DNA of 43,248 nt from Asticcacaulis sp. AC466 (GTDB lineage: Bacteria; Pseudomonadota; Alphaproteobacteria; Caulobacterales; Caulobacteraceae), in the NCBI RefSeq assembly GCF_000495815.1, contig NZ_AWGE01000027.1, forward strand, positions 1 through 43,248, read 5' to 3'. The translations under genes were made by a program, and so were the position numbers. Below are positions 24,368-33,332 of this stretch, piece by piece (the first letter of the stretch is position 1; each line of letters begins with the position of its first letter). The notes below the pieces were generated by a model. The model was given only the letters and a program-made list of their open reading frames with translations, made no database searches and was not told the DNA's origin.

Positions 24368-25015
24368 TTACGCCGACAGCGCAACCTCATAGGCCGCTTC
24401 GGTGTTTTCGGCGATTTCTTCCAAGGTGACGTCAGGCGCCAGTTCAATCAGCCTCAGGCCCGAACCGTCCGGCTTGACCTCGAACACACCCAGATTGGTG
24501 ATGATCAGATTGACGACCTTCGTGCCGGTGAGCGGAAGGGTGCACGCTTTCAACACCTTGGATTCGCCATACTTGTTGGCATGGTCCATGACGACCACGA
24601 CGCGTTTGACGCCGGCCACAAGGTCCATAGCGCCACCCATACCCTTCACCAGTTTGCCGGGGATCATCCAGTTGGCGATGTCGCCGTTCTCCGCCACCTC
24701 CATGGCACCGAGAATGGTCAGGTTGATATGGCCGCCACGGATCATGGCGAACGAATCGGATGACGAGAAATAGCTGGTTTCGTCCAGTTCGGTGATGGTC
24801 TGCTTACCGGCATTGATCAGGTCGGCGTCGATTTCATCCTCATAAGGGAAGGGGCCCATGCCGAGCATACCGTTTTCCGATTGCAAGGTGACTGTCATGC
24901 CTTCGGGAATATGGTTGGCCACCAGGGTCGGAATGCCGATGCCAAGATTGACGTAGAAGCCGTCCTGCAATTCGGCGGCGGCGCGTTTGGCCAGATCGTC
25001 TCTATTCCAGGGCAT
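24368..25015 (-). CDS. scoB: 3-oxoacid CoA-transferase subunit B
   Basis: Beta subunit of succinyl-CoA:3-ketoacid CoA-transferase (or a related acetate/acetoacetate CoA-transferase), which moves CoA from succinyl-CoA to acetoacetate in ketone-body or poly-hydroxybutyrate breakdown. The protein is 215 residues. The catalytic glutamate motif appears as LQSENGMLGMGP at about 44-55. IRGGHINLTILGAMEVAENGDIANW and KGMGGAMDLVAG are family hallmarks. It begins two bases after the scoA stop, so the subunits are translated together. The exact acyl substrate cannot be told from sequence. Confidence 0.93.
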   Translation of the reverse strand: MPWNRDDLAKRAAAELQDGFYVNLGIGIPTLVANHIPEGMTVTLQSENGMLGMGPFPYEDEIDADLINAGKQTITELDETSYFSSSDSFAMIRGGHINLTILGAMEVAENGDIANWMIPGKLVKGMGGAMDLVAGVKRVVVVMDHANKYGESKVLKACTLPLTGTKVVNLIITNLGVFEVKPDGSGLRLIELAPDVTLEEIAENTEAAYEVALSA

Positions 25016-25017
25016 GA

Positions 25018-25755
25018 TCAGGCTCCTTCTCTGACGCGCACAGTGCGTTGTTCAATGCGTTTTTCGAATGTTCCCTGCACGATGCGATCGACATAGATGC
25101 CGGGGGTATGAATGTTGTCGGGATCGAGCGCCCCGACCGGTACGATTTCCTCGACCTCGGCGATACAGACCTTGCCGGCGGTCGCCATCATCGGGTTGAA
25201 ATTGCGCGCCGTTTTGCGGAAGATCAGATTGCCGCGCGCGTCGCCTTTCCAGGCCTTGATGATAGACAGATCAGCCACCAGGCCGGTTTCCAGCACGTAG
25301 TCGCGGTCACCGAAACGCTTGATTTCTTTGCCATCGGCCACAATAGTGCCAACTCCGGTCGCGGTATAGAAGCCGGGGATTCCGGCCCCGCCGGCGCGGA
25401 TGCGTTCAGCCAGGGTGCCTTGGGGGTTGAACTCCAGCTCCAGCTCGCCCGCCAGATATTGCCGCTCGAATTCCTTGTTTTCACCGACATAGGAGCTGAT
25501 CATCTTGCGGATCTGATGCGTTGTCAGCAACTGCCCCAGCCCGAAGCCGTCGACACCGGCATTGTTGGAAATGACCGTCAGTCCCTTAACGCCTGAGTCG
25601 CGCAAGGCCGCGATCAGGTTTTCCGGAATGCCACACAGGCCGAATCCGCCGGACATGACCGTCATGCCGTCGAAGGCCAGGCCGTCCAGCGCCGACTTGG
25701 CGTCAGCATAGACTTTTGAATTTATGGGTGCGTTTTCTGGTGCGTTGTCTGGCAT
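25018..25755 (-). CDS. scoA: 3-oxoacid CoA-transferase subunit A
   Basis: Alpha subunit of the same enzyme, 245 residues. Family segments are MSGGFGLCGIPENLIAAL, VISNNAGVDGFGLGQLL (the glycine-rich CoA-binding part) and GAGIPGFYTATGVGT. The start is ATG at 25755, with AGAGG 5 bases upstream; the ORF could extend to 25785 without a ribosome-binding site and with residues unlike the family. It leads the two-gene scoAB operon. The upstream gap to the ferredoxin reductase gene is 87 bases and probably holds the promoter, though I cannot name its elements. Confidence 0.93.
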   Translation of the reverse strand: MPDNAPENAPINSKVYADAKSALDGLAFDGMTVMSGGFGLCGIPENLIAALRDSGVKGLTVISNNAGVDGFGLGQLLTTHQIRKMISSYVGENKEFERQYLAGELELEFNPQGTLAERIRAGGAGIPGFYTATGVGTIVADGKEIKRFGDRDYVLETGLVADLSIIKAWKGDARGNLIFRKTARNFNPMMATAGKVCIAEVEEIVPVGALDPDNIHTPGIYVDRIVQGTFEKRIEQRTVRVREGA

Positions 25756-25842
25756 TTTTGCCTCTTTTGGTGAGGATAATTGCAAACGACTTAAGCCCAG
25801 TCCGTGACAAAAGTCACCCTCAAACTGTGCGGTGCGACATAG

Positions 25843-27063
25843 TTACCGTTGCAGATAGGTTTTCAGTGAGACCTCAGGGTCGGCCACCGCGTCATCCAGC
25901 ACGATTTCCTTGGCGATCAATTGCTTGGCGGCCATGAAATCGGCGGGGCGACTGACGCATTCGGCGGTTTTTAAACGATTGCCGCTGTCGAGATGAAAGA
26001 CGGAAAACGCACCGGATGCCGGGTCGCCACGCACTACCGCGCGGCAATCGGGCCGAAGCAGGCCGGCGATCTGAAGTTTGAACTCATACTGATCGGACCA
26101 GAACCACGGGGTTTCCACAACGGGCGGCTTGAAGCCGGTGATCGCGGCGGCGGCCTGCTTGGCCTGTTCCAGGGCGTTCGGCACGCTTTCCAGGCGGAAG
26201 CGCCCGTCATAATGCGGCAAAGTGCGCGATGTTACGTCACCGATGGCGAAGATATTGGCATCGCTAGTGCGCGCTTGTTCATCGACGACGATGCCGTTGG
26301 CGCAGGCCAGGCCGGCCACCTGGGCCAGATCGTCATTGGCCAGGGCGCCGATGCCGACCAGAAGCAGGTCGAAGGTGTGGGGGCGGCCGTCTTCCAGATG
26401 CACGATCTTCTGGTCACCGTCGCCTAGCGACAGTTCGGCAATACGCGCTTCGGTAAAAATGCCGACGCCGCGTCCCATATGCATTTCGGTGAAGAAGGCC
26501 GACAGGGCCTGCGATGCGACGCGGGCCAGGATGCGGCTTTCGCGTTCGAACACAGTCACCTCGCACCCCAAGTGGCGCGCCGAGGCCGCGACTTCAAGCC
26601 CGACATAGCCTGCACCGATCAAGCCGATGCGATGACCGGGCCGAAGGGCGTTTTTGAGCGCTTCGGCATCGTCCAGTGTCCGCAGCAGGTGGTGCGGCAC
26701 CCGTTCCGCGCCGGGGACGGGAAAGGGACGTGCCTTTGAGCCGGTCGCCAGAATTAGCTGATCGTAGGGCAGGGCGACGCCGCCGGCCAGCATGACCGTC
26801 TGGCTGTCGCGATCGATGGCGACCGCATGTGTATTGACGCGCGCATCGATAGTCTGATCGGCATAGAATGTGTCGCCGCGCAAATAGAGATCGTCCAGTG
26901 ACGCCTCGCCCTTGAGCCAGGCCTTGGACAGGGGCGGCCGTTGATAGGGCAGGTACGGCTCGGCGCCGATCAGGGTAATCTGTCCGGCATGGCCGTATTG
27001 ACGCAAGAAGCCCGCAGCCGCGCCACCCGCGTGGCCGGCGCCAATAATGACCACGCCACCCAT
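25843..27063 (-). CDS. NAD(P)H-dependent ferredoxin reductase-like flavoprotein
   Basis: A 406-residue FAD/NAD(P)-binding oxidoreductase of the type that supplies electrons to ferredoxins for P450 or Rieske oxygenases. The FAD-binding GAGHAGGAAA loop is at about 8-17, followed by LPYQRPPLSKAWL and the NAD(P)-binding GAGYVGLEVAA near 150-160. FAIGDVTSR near 268 and a C-terminal reductase_C-type domain with TPWFWSDQYEFKLQIAGL complete it. Its ATG overlaps the folD stop in TGATG, so the long ORF extending upstream to 27552 is mostly a shadow of folD. No ferredoxin or oxygenase gene is adjacent, so its electron partner is unknown. Confidence 0.87.
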   Translation of the reverse strand: MGGVVIIGAGHAGGAAAGFLRQYGHAGQITLIGAEPYLPYQRPPLSKAWLKGEASLDDLYLRGDTFYADQTIDARVNTHAVAIDRDSQTVMLAGGVALPYDQLILATGSKARPFPVPGAERVPHHLLRTLDDAEALKNALRPGHRIGLIGAGYVGLEVAASARHLGCEVTVFERESRILARVASQALSAFFTEMHMGRGVGIFTEARIAELSLGDGDQKIVHLEDGRPHTFDLLLVGIGALANDDLAQVAGLACANGIVVDEQARTSDANIFAIGDVTSRTLPHYDGRFRLESVPNALEQAKQAAAAITGFKPPVVETPWFWSDQYEFKLQIAGLLRPDCRAVVRGDPASGAFSVFHLDSGNRLKTAECVSRPADFMAAKQLIAKEIVLDDAVADPEVSLKTYLQR

Positions 27064-27998
27064 CACACGCCGTCCGGTATGGGGAAGTGATTTTGCAGGC
27101 AGAACGCCTTGATGGTGTTGTTGAGCAGGCAGGCGATGGTCATCGGCCCGACGCCTTTCGGCACCGGCGTGATGGCCAGGGCATGTACCTTCGCGCCATC
27201 GAAGTCGACGTCGCCGACCAGCTTGCCCTTGGGGCCATCGGGCGTTGCGACCTCGATGCGGTTGATGCCGACGTCGATGACATAGGCGCCATCCTTGACC
27301 CAATCGCCGGCGATGAAGCGGGGACGTCCGACCGCCGCCACCAGAATGTCGGCGGCGCGGCACACCTCGGCCAGGTCTCGGGTCTTGGAGTGGGCAATGG
27401 TGACGGTGCAGTCTTCGGCCAGCAGCAATTGCGCCATCGGCTTTCCCACTATGTTGGAACGGCCGACGATCACCGCATTCTTGCCCGCCAAGGTATCGCC
27501 ATGCGCCTTGGCGGCGTCTTTCAGCAGCATCAGCGAACCGAGCGGCGTGCACGGCACAATGCCATCAAGCCCGACGGCCAGCTTTCCAGCGTTGGAGACA
27601 TGAAAACCGTCAACGTCCTTGTCAGGATTGATGGCGTCGATCACTTTGAGCGACGACATGTGTTTCGGCAGCGGTAGCTGGACCAGAATGCCGTTGACGT
27701 CATTGTCGCGGTTCAGTTCGTCGATGAGGCGAAGCAGTTCCTCTTCCGACGTGGTGTCGGGCAGGCGGATGGTGCGCGATTCCATGCCGATGGCCAGGGT
27801 CATCTCGCCCTTCGACTTGACATAGACCTGGCTGGCGGGGTCTTCGCCGACGATGACCACGACCAGGCAAGGTGTCAGGCCGTGCGCCGCCTTGAGATTG
27901 GCGACATGGACGGCCAGACGCTCACGCAGAGCGGCCGCGTAGCCTGCGCCGTCGATGATGTTGCCTCGGTCGGCGGTCTTTTGGTGGAAAGCGATCAT
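27063..27998 (-). CDS. folD: Bifunctional methylenetetrahydrofolate dehydrogenase/cyclohydrolase
   Basis: Interconverts methylene-, methenyl- and formyl-tetrahydrofolate with NADP. The protein is 311 residues. The catalytic Tyr59-xxx-Lys63 pair lies in [14 protein letters not shown], and the substrate loop [16 protein letters not shown] and NADP-binding [15 protein letters not shown] are intact. The C-terminal [17 protein letters not shown] motif is complete. Length is slightly above the common 285-300. It sits 11 bases after the hutG stop on the same strand and overlaps the ferredoxin reductase start, implying one transcript: methyltransferase, hutG, folD, ferredoxin reductase. FolD and N-formylglutamate deformylase both touch one-carbon metabolism, which may explain the order. 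Confidence 0.95.
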   Translation of the reverse strand: MIAFHQKTADRGNIIDGAGYAAALRERLAVHVANLKAAHGLTPCLVVVIVGEDPASQVYVKSKGEMTLAIGMESRTIRLPDTTSEEELLRLIDELNRDNDVNGILVQLPLPKHMSSLKVIDAINPDKDVDGFHVSNAGKLAVGLDGIVPCTPLGSLMLLKDAAKAHGDTLAGKNAVIVGRSNIVGKPMAQLLLAEDCTVTIAHSKTRDLAEVCRAADILVAAVGRPRFIAGDWVKDGAYVIDVGINRIEVATPDGPKGKLVGDVDFDGAKVHALAITPVPKGVGPMTIACLLNNTIKAFCLQNHFPIPDGV

Positions 27999-28009
27999 GG
28001 GGGCCTCGA

Positions 28010-28837
28010 TTACAGGGACGCGACCAGCGATTCCACAAGCGGGCGCAGGGTCAGACTCAAGGGTTCGGCAATGCGGGCGTCATACAGGTGCGGCGTGCCG
28101 GAGTCTAGGTAAGTGTCCTGAACTATTTCAATTTGCAGGACCTGCGCCTCCGGGAAGAGCGCGCCGTAATGCCGGGTCGTGTAGCCGCCCTTGAAACGGC
28201 CGTCGAGCACGTGACTGTATCCGGTCACGCGACCGCGCCAGTCCGCCAGCGCACTTAAGGTCGCGCCGCGGAGGGTGATCCCTCCATTAGTCCCGAAATT
28301 GAGATCCGGCAGGCGGCCCTCGAACAGGCTGGGAATGACGGGGCGAATGGAATGGGCGTCGATCAGCAGAACCTTGCCGTGACGGGCAATTGCGGCGGTC
28401 AGGCTTTGGCGCAACTGGTCGTGATAGGGCTGCCAGTAGCGGTCGCGCCGGTGGGTGATTTGGTCGGCTTCTGGTTCCTGACCTGGGGCATAGATCGGGT
28501 TACGGTCGAAATCTGTTGTCGGGCACAGGCCCGTCTCGAACTTTCCGGGGTAGAGGTTATGGCCTTCCGGATCGCGGTTCAGGTCGATGACATAGCGCGA
28601 ATGGGTGGCGAAAAGCGTTGTGGCGCCCAAGTCGCGGGCGAAGTCGAACAGGCGATGGACATGAAAATCGGTTTCGCCCACGGCCAGTCCGGTCGGATTG
28701 AGACGGGCGGCGATATCCGGCGGAATATAGGTGCCGACGTGGGGCGCGGCGATAACGAGCGGAGACGTGCCTTCGTGGAAATCGAAGACGGGATGATCCG
28801 AAGGCGGAAGATCGCCATGACCGGTTGAAGCAGGCAT
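28010..28837 (-). CDS. hutG: N-formylglutamate deformylase
   Basis: Hydrolyses N-formylglutamate to glutamate and formate, the last step of one histidine-degradation route. Family motifs include [23 protein letters not shown] near the N-terminus, the metal/substrate residues in [50 protein letters not shown] and GYTTRHYG. I place the start at ATG 28837 (275 residues); a TTG at 28873, overlapping the upstream stop in TTGA, would add 12 residues, and neither has a clear ribosome-binding site. No hutH, hutU or hutI lies in the window, so in this context it may handle formylglutamate from another source or belong with the neighbouring folD. Confidence 0.85.
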   Translation of the reverse strand: MPASTGHGDLPPSDHPVFDFHEGTSPLVIAAPHVGTYIPPDIAARLNPTGLAVGETDFHVHRLFDFARDLGATTLFATHSRYVIDLNRDPEGHNLYPGKFETGLCPTTDFDRNPIYAPGQEPEADQITHRRDRYWQPYHDQLRQSLTAAIARHGKVLLIDAHSIRPVIPSLFEGRLPDLNFGTNGGITLRGATLSALADWRGRVTGYSHVLDGRFKGGYTTRHYGALFPEAQVLQIEIVQDTYLDSGTPHLYDARIAEPLSLTLRPLVESLVASL

Positions 28838-28869
28838 GACGCCACTTGAACCTATGCCGCCCTTGGGTG

Positions 28870-29607
28870 TCAAGCCATATGACCGGCCTTGATCATCAGC
28901 GGCCAGCTTATCGTACGAACACGATCCGGATCGCCCCAGACGTCTCTGAGCACCGGTGCATAGGCGTCTATCGGATTAGCGCCGGTGGCCTTTGTCATGC
29001 GCGCCGTGGCCGACCAGCTACGGAAATAACCAAGCAGACGCTCAATCGTCCACTCCGCCGACAGGGTGAGGGACGGGACCGGGAGGGATGCGAATGGAAA
29101 GGCCAGATTGGCATAGCCGTTTTCGACGTGGTGACGTTCCGGCGTCCAGTAGGGGCCGACAATATCGTTGTGCAAATGGTCTATTGCCGCGGTCAACGCC
29201 GCATCGTCGCCGCGCGGAATGCCATAACTCCACACGGCGATGACGCCGCCGGGTTTGAGGACGCGCTGCACCTCATTGTAAAAGGCGTCCAGGTCGAACC
29301 AGTGGAGGGCTTGGGCCACGGTCACCAGATCGGCGGACGCCGAAGCCAGGCCGCTCATCGCGCCGACATGACGCGTAATGCGGGGGTGCGCAGGCATGGC
29401 CGCCAGTTGTTCAGCACTGACATCGGTGGCCTGAACATGGGTGAAGCGCTCGGCCAGGGCCAGCGACGCCTGTCCGCTGCCCGCGCCGGCATCCCAGGCC
29501 AAATCGTGCGACGGGCATTGTTGCGCCAGCCAGTCGAACAGGGCGTCGGGATAGGTCGGCCGCGCCTCTGCGTACTCAGTGGCGACCGAAGAAAACTGGC
29601 TGGTCAT
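28870..29607 (-). CDS. Class I SAM-dependent methyltransferase
   Basis: A 245-residue soluble methyltransferase of the UbiE/Trans-aconitate-like type. The SAM-binding motif I is AWDAGAGSGQASLALA near 41-56, with ATDVSAEQLAA as motif post-I and VTVAQALHWFDLDAFYNEVQRVLKPGGVIAVW covering motifs II and III. The AEARPTYP segment near the N-terminus is common in this group. The ATG at 29607 has AGGG about 10 bases upstream; a longer ORF to 29772 adds 55 residues without family features. The substrate is not evident. It is first of a minus-strand run ending with the ferredoxin reductase, and it touches the TTG alternative start of hutG. Confidence 0.85.
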   Translation of the reverse strand: MTSQFSSVATEYAEARPTYPDALFDWLAQQCPSHDLAWDAGAGSGQASLALAERFTHVQATDVSAEQLAAMPAHPRITRHVGAMSGLASASADLVTVAQALHWFDLDAFYNEVQRVLKPGGVIAVWSYGIPRGDDAALTAAIDHLHNDIVGPYWTPERHHVENGYANLAFPFASLPVPSLTLSAEWTIERLLGYFRSWSATARMTKATGANPIDAYAPVLRDVWGDPDRVRTISWPLMIKAGHMA

Positions 29608-29695
29608 CCGTGATGCACCCTTACGTAGTGAGCCGACATGTGCGCGTTTCCGCAATGCCCATCTTTGCAGGTTTGCATATGCCTGACAATCGCCC

Positions 29696-29723
29696 TTGCC
29701 ATACGGGACTTCGTGCCTAGATA
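29696..29723 (+). promoter_or_regulatory. Possible promoter of the Kef-type antiporter gene
   Basis: TTGCCA (29696-29701), a 16-base spacer and TAGATA (29718-29723) resemble a -35/-10 pair about 38 bases before the start codon. Both hexamers are imperfect, so this is only a candidate. Confidence 0.3.
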
Positions 29724-29760
29724 GTGTCGTCTGGGATTCTGAGGCGAGGCAAGGTGACGC

Positions 29761-31578
29761 ATGGACATACATCTTTTACTCAATGTGTTCGTCTTTCTGA
29801 TCGCCGGTTGCGTGGTTGTGCCCCTGGCCGCGAGGTTCAAACTTGGGTCTGTGTTGGGCTATCTCATCGCGGGCGTTATCATCGGGCCGTTCGTCCTGGG
29901 TCTGATTGGCGAGGCGGAAAAGGTCATGCATTTCGCCGAATTCGGCGTCATCATGATGATGTTCCTGATCGGCATGGAGCTGGAGCCGGCCATTTTGTGG
30001 CGGTTGCGCCGCCAGATCGTCGGCTTGGGCGGATTGCAGGTCACCCTGACCGCATTGGCCCTGATGACGACCGGGATCCTGCTTGGGCATGGCTGGCAGG
30101 CCTCACTGGCCGTCGGCATGGCTTTGGCCCTGTCGTCCACCGCCCTGGTCATGCAGATGCTGCGGGAAAAGAACCTGACCCATTCGGTGGTGGGCGAAAC
30201 CTCCTTCGCCATCCTGTTGTTTCAGGACATCGCCGTCATTCCGATCCTGATCATCATCCCCTTGCTGGCCTCCAGTCTCAATCTCGGCGGTTTGGCGACG
30301 GACGGTGGACATAGCGCCAGCCTGATCGCGCACTGGCCGGCCTGGCTCCAGCCTTTGGCCGTCATAGCGGTCATTGCGGGCGTTATTTTCAGCGGGAAAT
30401 ATCTGTCGCGCTATGTCTTCGGCGCCATCGCGCGCGCCAATCTACGCGAAGTCTTTACCGCCGCCTCGCTGGCCCTGGTCATCGGGGTCACCATACTGAT
30501 GGAACTGGTCGGGGTTTCCCCGGCGCTCGGCGCCTTCATCGCGGGCGTGGTTCTGGCCAATTCCGAATATCGCCGTACGATCGAGACCGACATCGAACCC
30601 TTTAAGGGGTTGCTTCTGGGCCTGTTCTTCATTTCGGTCGGCATGGGCATGGACTTTACCGTGCTTATGGCTCACCCGGTCGGCCTGATCGCGGCCGTCG
30701 TGGCCGTCATGGTTATCAAGGGGATCGTCCTGTTCGGCCTGGGGCGGGTGTTCAAACTCGATAATGCGCCAGCACTTGGGCTTGCGTTCGGCCTTAGCCA
30801 GGGCGGGGAGTTCGCCTTCGTCCTGCTGCAACTGGTTGGCGGCCTGCGCATCATCGACCCAGAAGTACAGAAATTCCTGGTCCTGCTCGTCGCCTTGTCT
30901 ATCGCGCTCACGCCCATCCTGATTGCCGCCTATGGCCGGTTCATCCAGCCAATGTTCATGAGCCAGATCCCTCAGCGCGACTATGACGTGATCGATGAGC
31001 ACAATGGCGTCATCATCGCCGGCTTCGGCCGTTTCGGCCAGATCATCGGCCGCTTCATGGTGAGCCAGGGGCTTGAGATCACGGTTCTGGAAAAAAGCCC
31101 GGAACAGGTGGAACTGCTGCGGAAGTTCGGCTCAAAGGCCTATTTCGGTGACGCCACGCGGCTCGACCTTCTGCGCGCCGCCGGTGCGGAGGAGGCGCGG
31201 ATGTTGATCGTCGCCGTTGATGACGCTGAAGCCGCCGTTGAAATCGTCAAGCTGGCCAAACAGCACTTCCCGGGCCTTATGGTCTATGCCCGCGCTCGAA
31301 ACCGCCGCCATGCCTACGAACTGCATCGGGCAGGCGTCGACTATTATCATCGGGAAACGCTGGATTCCTCCCTGACCCTGGCGCGCGATGCCATGATCGC
31401 CCTGGGGCACGCCAAGACCGACATCGAACGCCGCGCCCGCAAGTTCCGCAATCACGACATCGAGACGCTCAAGCGGTCGTTCGAATTCTTCGAAAGCGAG
31501 CCCGACCTTATCAACTTCTCCAAGCTGTCGCGCGAGGAACTCGAAGGCATTCTGCGCGAGGACAAGCAGGACGCCTGA
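29761..31578 (+). CDS. Kef-type monovalent cation:proton antiporter (CPA2) with RCK/TrkA-N domain
   Basis: A 605-residue inner-membrane protein. Residues about 1-390 form a 12-13 segment CPA2 antiporter domain (KLGSVLGYLIAGVIIGP, EFGVIMMMFLIGMELEP, ALALSSTALVMQML and the paired SPALGAFIAGVVLANSEYR). From about 416 a cytoplasmic RCK/TrkA-N Rossmann domain begins with IIAGFGRFGQIIGRF, followed by YFGDATRLDLLRAAG. The C-terminal tail is charged. The family exchanges K+ or Na+ for protons and in KefB/KefC is gated by glutathione; this protein resembles them generally, but glutathione gating cannot be shown. AAGGTG lies 5 bases before the ATG. A gor gene elsewhere in the window is not linked to it. 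Confidence 0.92.
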   Translation: MDIHLLLNVFVFLIAGCVVVPLAARFKLGSVLGYLIAGVIIGPFVLGLIGEAEKVMHFAEFGVIMMMFLIGMELEPAILWRLRRQIVGLGGLQVTLTALALMTTGILLGHGWQASLAVGMALALSSTALVMQMLREKNLTHSVVGETSFAILLFQDIAVIPILIIIPLLASSLNLGGLATDGGHSASLIAHWPAWLQPLAVIAVIAGVIFSGKYLSRYVFGAIARANLREVFTAASLALVIGVTILMELVGVSPALGAFIAGVVLANSEYRRTIETDIEPFKGLLLGLFFISVGMGMDFTVLMAHPVGLIAAVVAVMVIKGIVLFGLGRVFKLDNAPALGLAFGLSQGGEFAFVLLQLVGGLRIIDPEVQKFLVLLVALSIALTPILIAAYGRFIQPMFMSQIPQRDYDVIDEHNGVIIAGFGRFGQIIGRFMVSQGLEITVLEKSPEQVELLRKFGSKAYFGDATRLDLLRAAGAEEARMLIVAVDDAEAAVEIVKLAKQHFPGLMVYARARNRRHAYELHRAGVDYYHRETLDSSLTLARDAMIALGHAKTDIERRARKFRNHDIETLKRSFEFFESEPDLINFSKLSREELEGILREDKQDA

Positions 31579-31585
31579 CGCATCA

Positions 31586-32065
31586 TCAGGGACGCAAGGC
31601 CGCTAGCTTGGCTTCCAGCGCCGCTGGATTGAATGGCTTGGCAACATAGTCATCCATGCCCACAGCTAAGCAGCGTTCGCGGTCGCCGGACAGGGCGTGG
31701 GCTGTGACGCCTATAATGGGCAGATGCGCCTTGCCCTCCTGCGCTTCGAAATCGCGTATGGCCATTGTGGCTTCAAACCCGTCCATGTCGTGCATCTGCA
31801 CGTCCATCAGGCAGGCAATATAGGTATTCGCCTTGGCGAAATCGACCGCCTCCAGACCGTTGCTGGCGATGTCGTAGGCATAACCGAACTTTTCCAGGCA
31901 GGTCGCCACCACCAGCAAATTGGGTGCATAGTCTTCGACGAGAAGGACGCGCGGCGTTGCCGCGTCTTCGTGTTCAGATTGGGGTACGATTTTTATATGT
32001 TCAGACGCCATGGAATCGGGTGTGTTTCTTACCTTGGTGTTGAGGTAGACTCCCGGAACCGGCAT
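31586..32065 (-). CDS. Receiver-only response regulator
   Basis: A 159-residue protein that is essentially one receiver domain. The acidic pair is at Glu44-Asp45 in LLVEDYAPN, phospho-acceptor Asp88 in CLMDVQMHDMDG, the switch threonine in GVTAHA and lysine in YVAKPF. There is no output domain, so it resembles single-domain regulators such as those relaying phosphate or binding a partner protein. The sequence is closest to the receiver of hybrid histidine kinases. The start is uncertain: the ATG at 32065 gives the full length, while the ATG at 32011 (141 residues) begins just before the domain; neither has a strong ribosome-binding site. No histidine kinase is adjacent. It is convergent with the antiporter (7 bases between stops) and divergent from the GH43 gene. 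Confidence 0.87.
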   Translation of the reverse strand: MPVPGVYLNTKVRNTPDSMASEHIKIVPQSEHEDAATPRVLLVEDYAPNLLVVATCLEKFGYAYDIASNGLEAVDFAKANTYIACLMDVQMHDMDGFEATMAIRDFEAQEGKAHLPIIGVTAHALSGDRERCLAVGMDDYVAKPFNPAALEAKLAALRP

Positions 32066-32097
32066 AAAGGATCAATGAGTATTCGAGGGTTGAAAAA

Positions 32098-33153
32098 GTG
32101 TTTAAAAGCTTGAAACGCAAGGCGTTGTGCCGAGTTGTCGCTCTGTGTGCCGGCATATCGTCCGGCGCCCTGGCGGCCAATCCAATCGTACCTGGTTGGT
32201 ATGCCGACCCCGAGATTCGCATATACGGCGACCAGTACTGGATTTTCCCGACCTGGTCAGCCGACGCGGATGCCCCCATGCCACCGACCCATTTCACCCC
32301 GGCCCAGATCCAGCAGCGCGCTAATCCCAAAATATGGGCGCCGTTTCTGCGCCAAACCTTTCTCGACGCCTTTTCATCGCCCGATCTCGTCCATTGGCAA
32401 AAACATGCCGATGTTCTTGATGTCGAAAATGTAAGCTGGGCGTCTTTTGCCGTCTGGGCGCCGTCATCCGTGGAAAAGGATGGGAAATACTACCTGTTCT
32501 TCGGTGCAAACGATGTGCACGAAGGTGAACTGGGCGGGATCGGTGTAGCCGTCGCCGACCAGCCGCAAGGTCCGTTCCGCGACCTGATCGGCAAGCCGTT
32601 GATCGGCGGTATTCACAATGGCGCGCAACCGATCGACCAGATGGTCTTTCGCGACGACGACGGCCAGTACTACATGTATTACGGCGGTTGGAAACATTGC
32701 AACGTCGTCAAGCTGAGCGCCGACTTCAAAAGCCTGGTGCCGTTTCCGGACGGCGACATGTACAAGGAGATCACGCCCGACCCCGACTATGTCGAGGGCT
32801 CCTTCATGATCAAGCGCAAGGGCATTTACTATCTGATGTGGTCGGAAGGCGACTGGACCGGACCGGATTACAGTGTCGCTTACGCCATGAGCCGTTCGCC
32901 GTTCGGCCCCTTCAAACGCGAAGGCAAGATATTGCAGCAGGATACGACCATCGCACGCGGCGCTGGGCATCATTCGGTGGTCAATATCCCAGGCACGGAC
33001 GACTGGTACATCGTCTACCACCGCCGCCCGCTTGATACCAATGACGGCAATCATCGCCAGTTGGCCATAGATCACATGTATTTCGATGACACCGGCCACA
33101 TCAAGCCGGTGGTGATGACCAATGAAGGCGTAAGTCCGCGCCCGCTTAAATAA
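32098..33153 (+). CDS. Secreted glycoside hydrolase family 43 protein
   Basis: A 351-residue protein with a Sec signal peptide (basic start, hydrophobic 11-25, cleavage near ALA-A at 26-27) and a five-bladed propeller typical of GH43 arabinosidases/xylosidases. The three conserved acidic residues can be placed: the general base Asp37 in WYADPEI, the pKa-tuning Asp180 in QPIDQMVFRDDDG, and the general acid Glu233 in DYVEGSFMIKRKGIYYLMW. The start GTG at 32098 has GAGGG 8 bases upstream. No linked sugar transporter, regulator or other CAZyme is visible, so its polysaccharide target (arabinan, xylan or similar) is inferred from family only. It is divergent from the receiver-only gene. Confidence 0.92.
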   Translation: MFKSLKRKALCRVVALCAGISSGALAANPIVPGWYADPEIRIYGDQYWIFPTWSADADAPMPPTHFTPAQIQQRANPKIWAPFLRQTFLDAFSSPDLVHWQKHADVLDVENVSWASFAVWAPSSVEKDGKYYLFFGANDVHEGELGGIGVAVADQPQGPFRDLIGKPLIGGIHNGAQPIDQMVFRDDDGQYYMYYGGWKHCNVVKLSADFKSLVPFPDGDMYKEITPDPDYVEGSFMIKRKGIYYLMWSEGDWTGPDYSVAYAMSRSPFGPFKREGKILQQDTTIARGAGHHSVVNIPGTDDWYIVYHRRPLDTNDGNHRQLAIDHMYFDDTGHIKPVVMTNEGVSPRPLK

Positions 33154-33195
33154 GGCGGGCCGCAGGATTGGGCTAAATTCTCGATGGAAGGGTGG

Positions 33196-33270
33196 TGGTG
33201 GACGCGACAGGGATTGAACCTGTGACCCTTCGCGTGTGAAGCGAATGCTCTCCCGCTGAGCTACGCGTCC
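33196..33270 (-). tRNA. tRNA-Val (CAC)
   Basis: The minus strand folds into a full cloverleaf: acceptor GGACGCG/CGCGTCC, D-arm with AGCGGGAGA, anticodon stem TTCGC/GCGAA with loop TTCACAC, and T-arm ACAGG/CCTGT with loop TTCAATC. The anticodon is CAC, which reads the valine codon GUG. The 3' CCA is encoded (TGG at 33196-33198 on the plus strand). It is 75 bases long with CCA. Confidence 0.96.
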
Positions 33271-33332
33271 ATTACCAGATCGGGAGCGGCGTCTTAGCGT
33301 GCGTCCGCGCCCCGTGCAAGCGCTTTTCTGTT

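Noticed and set aside
27064..27552. Upstream part of the ferredoxin reductase ORF
   Set aside because: It is a shadow frame of folD. The reductase proper begins at the ATG overlapping the folD stop codon.
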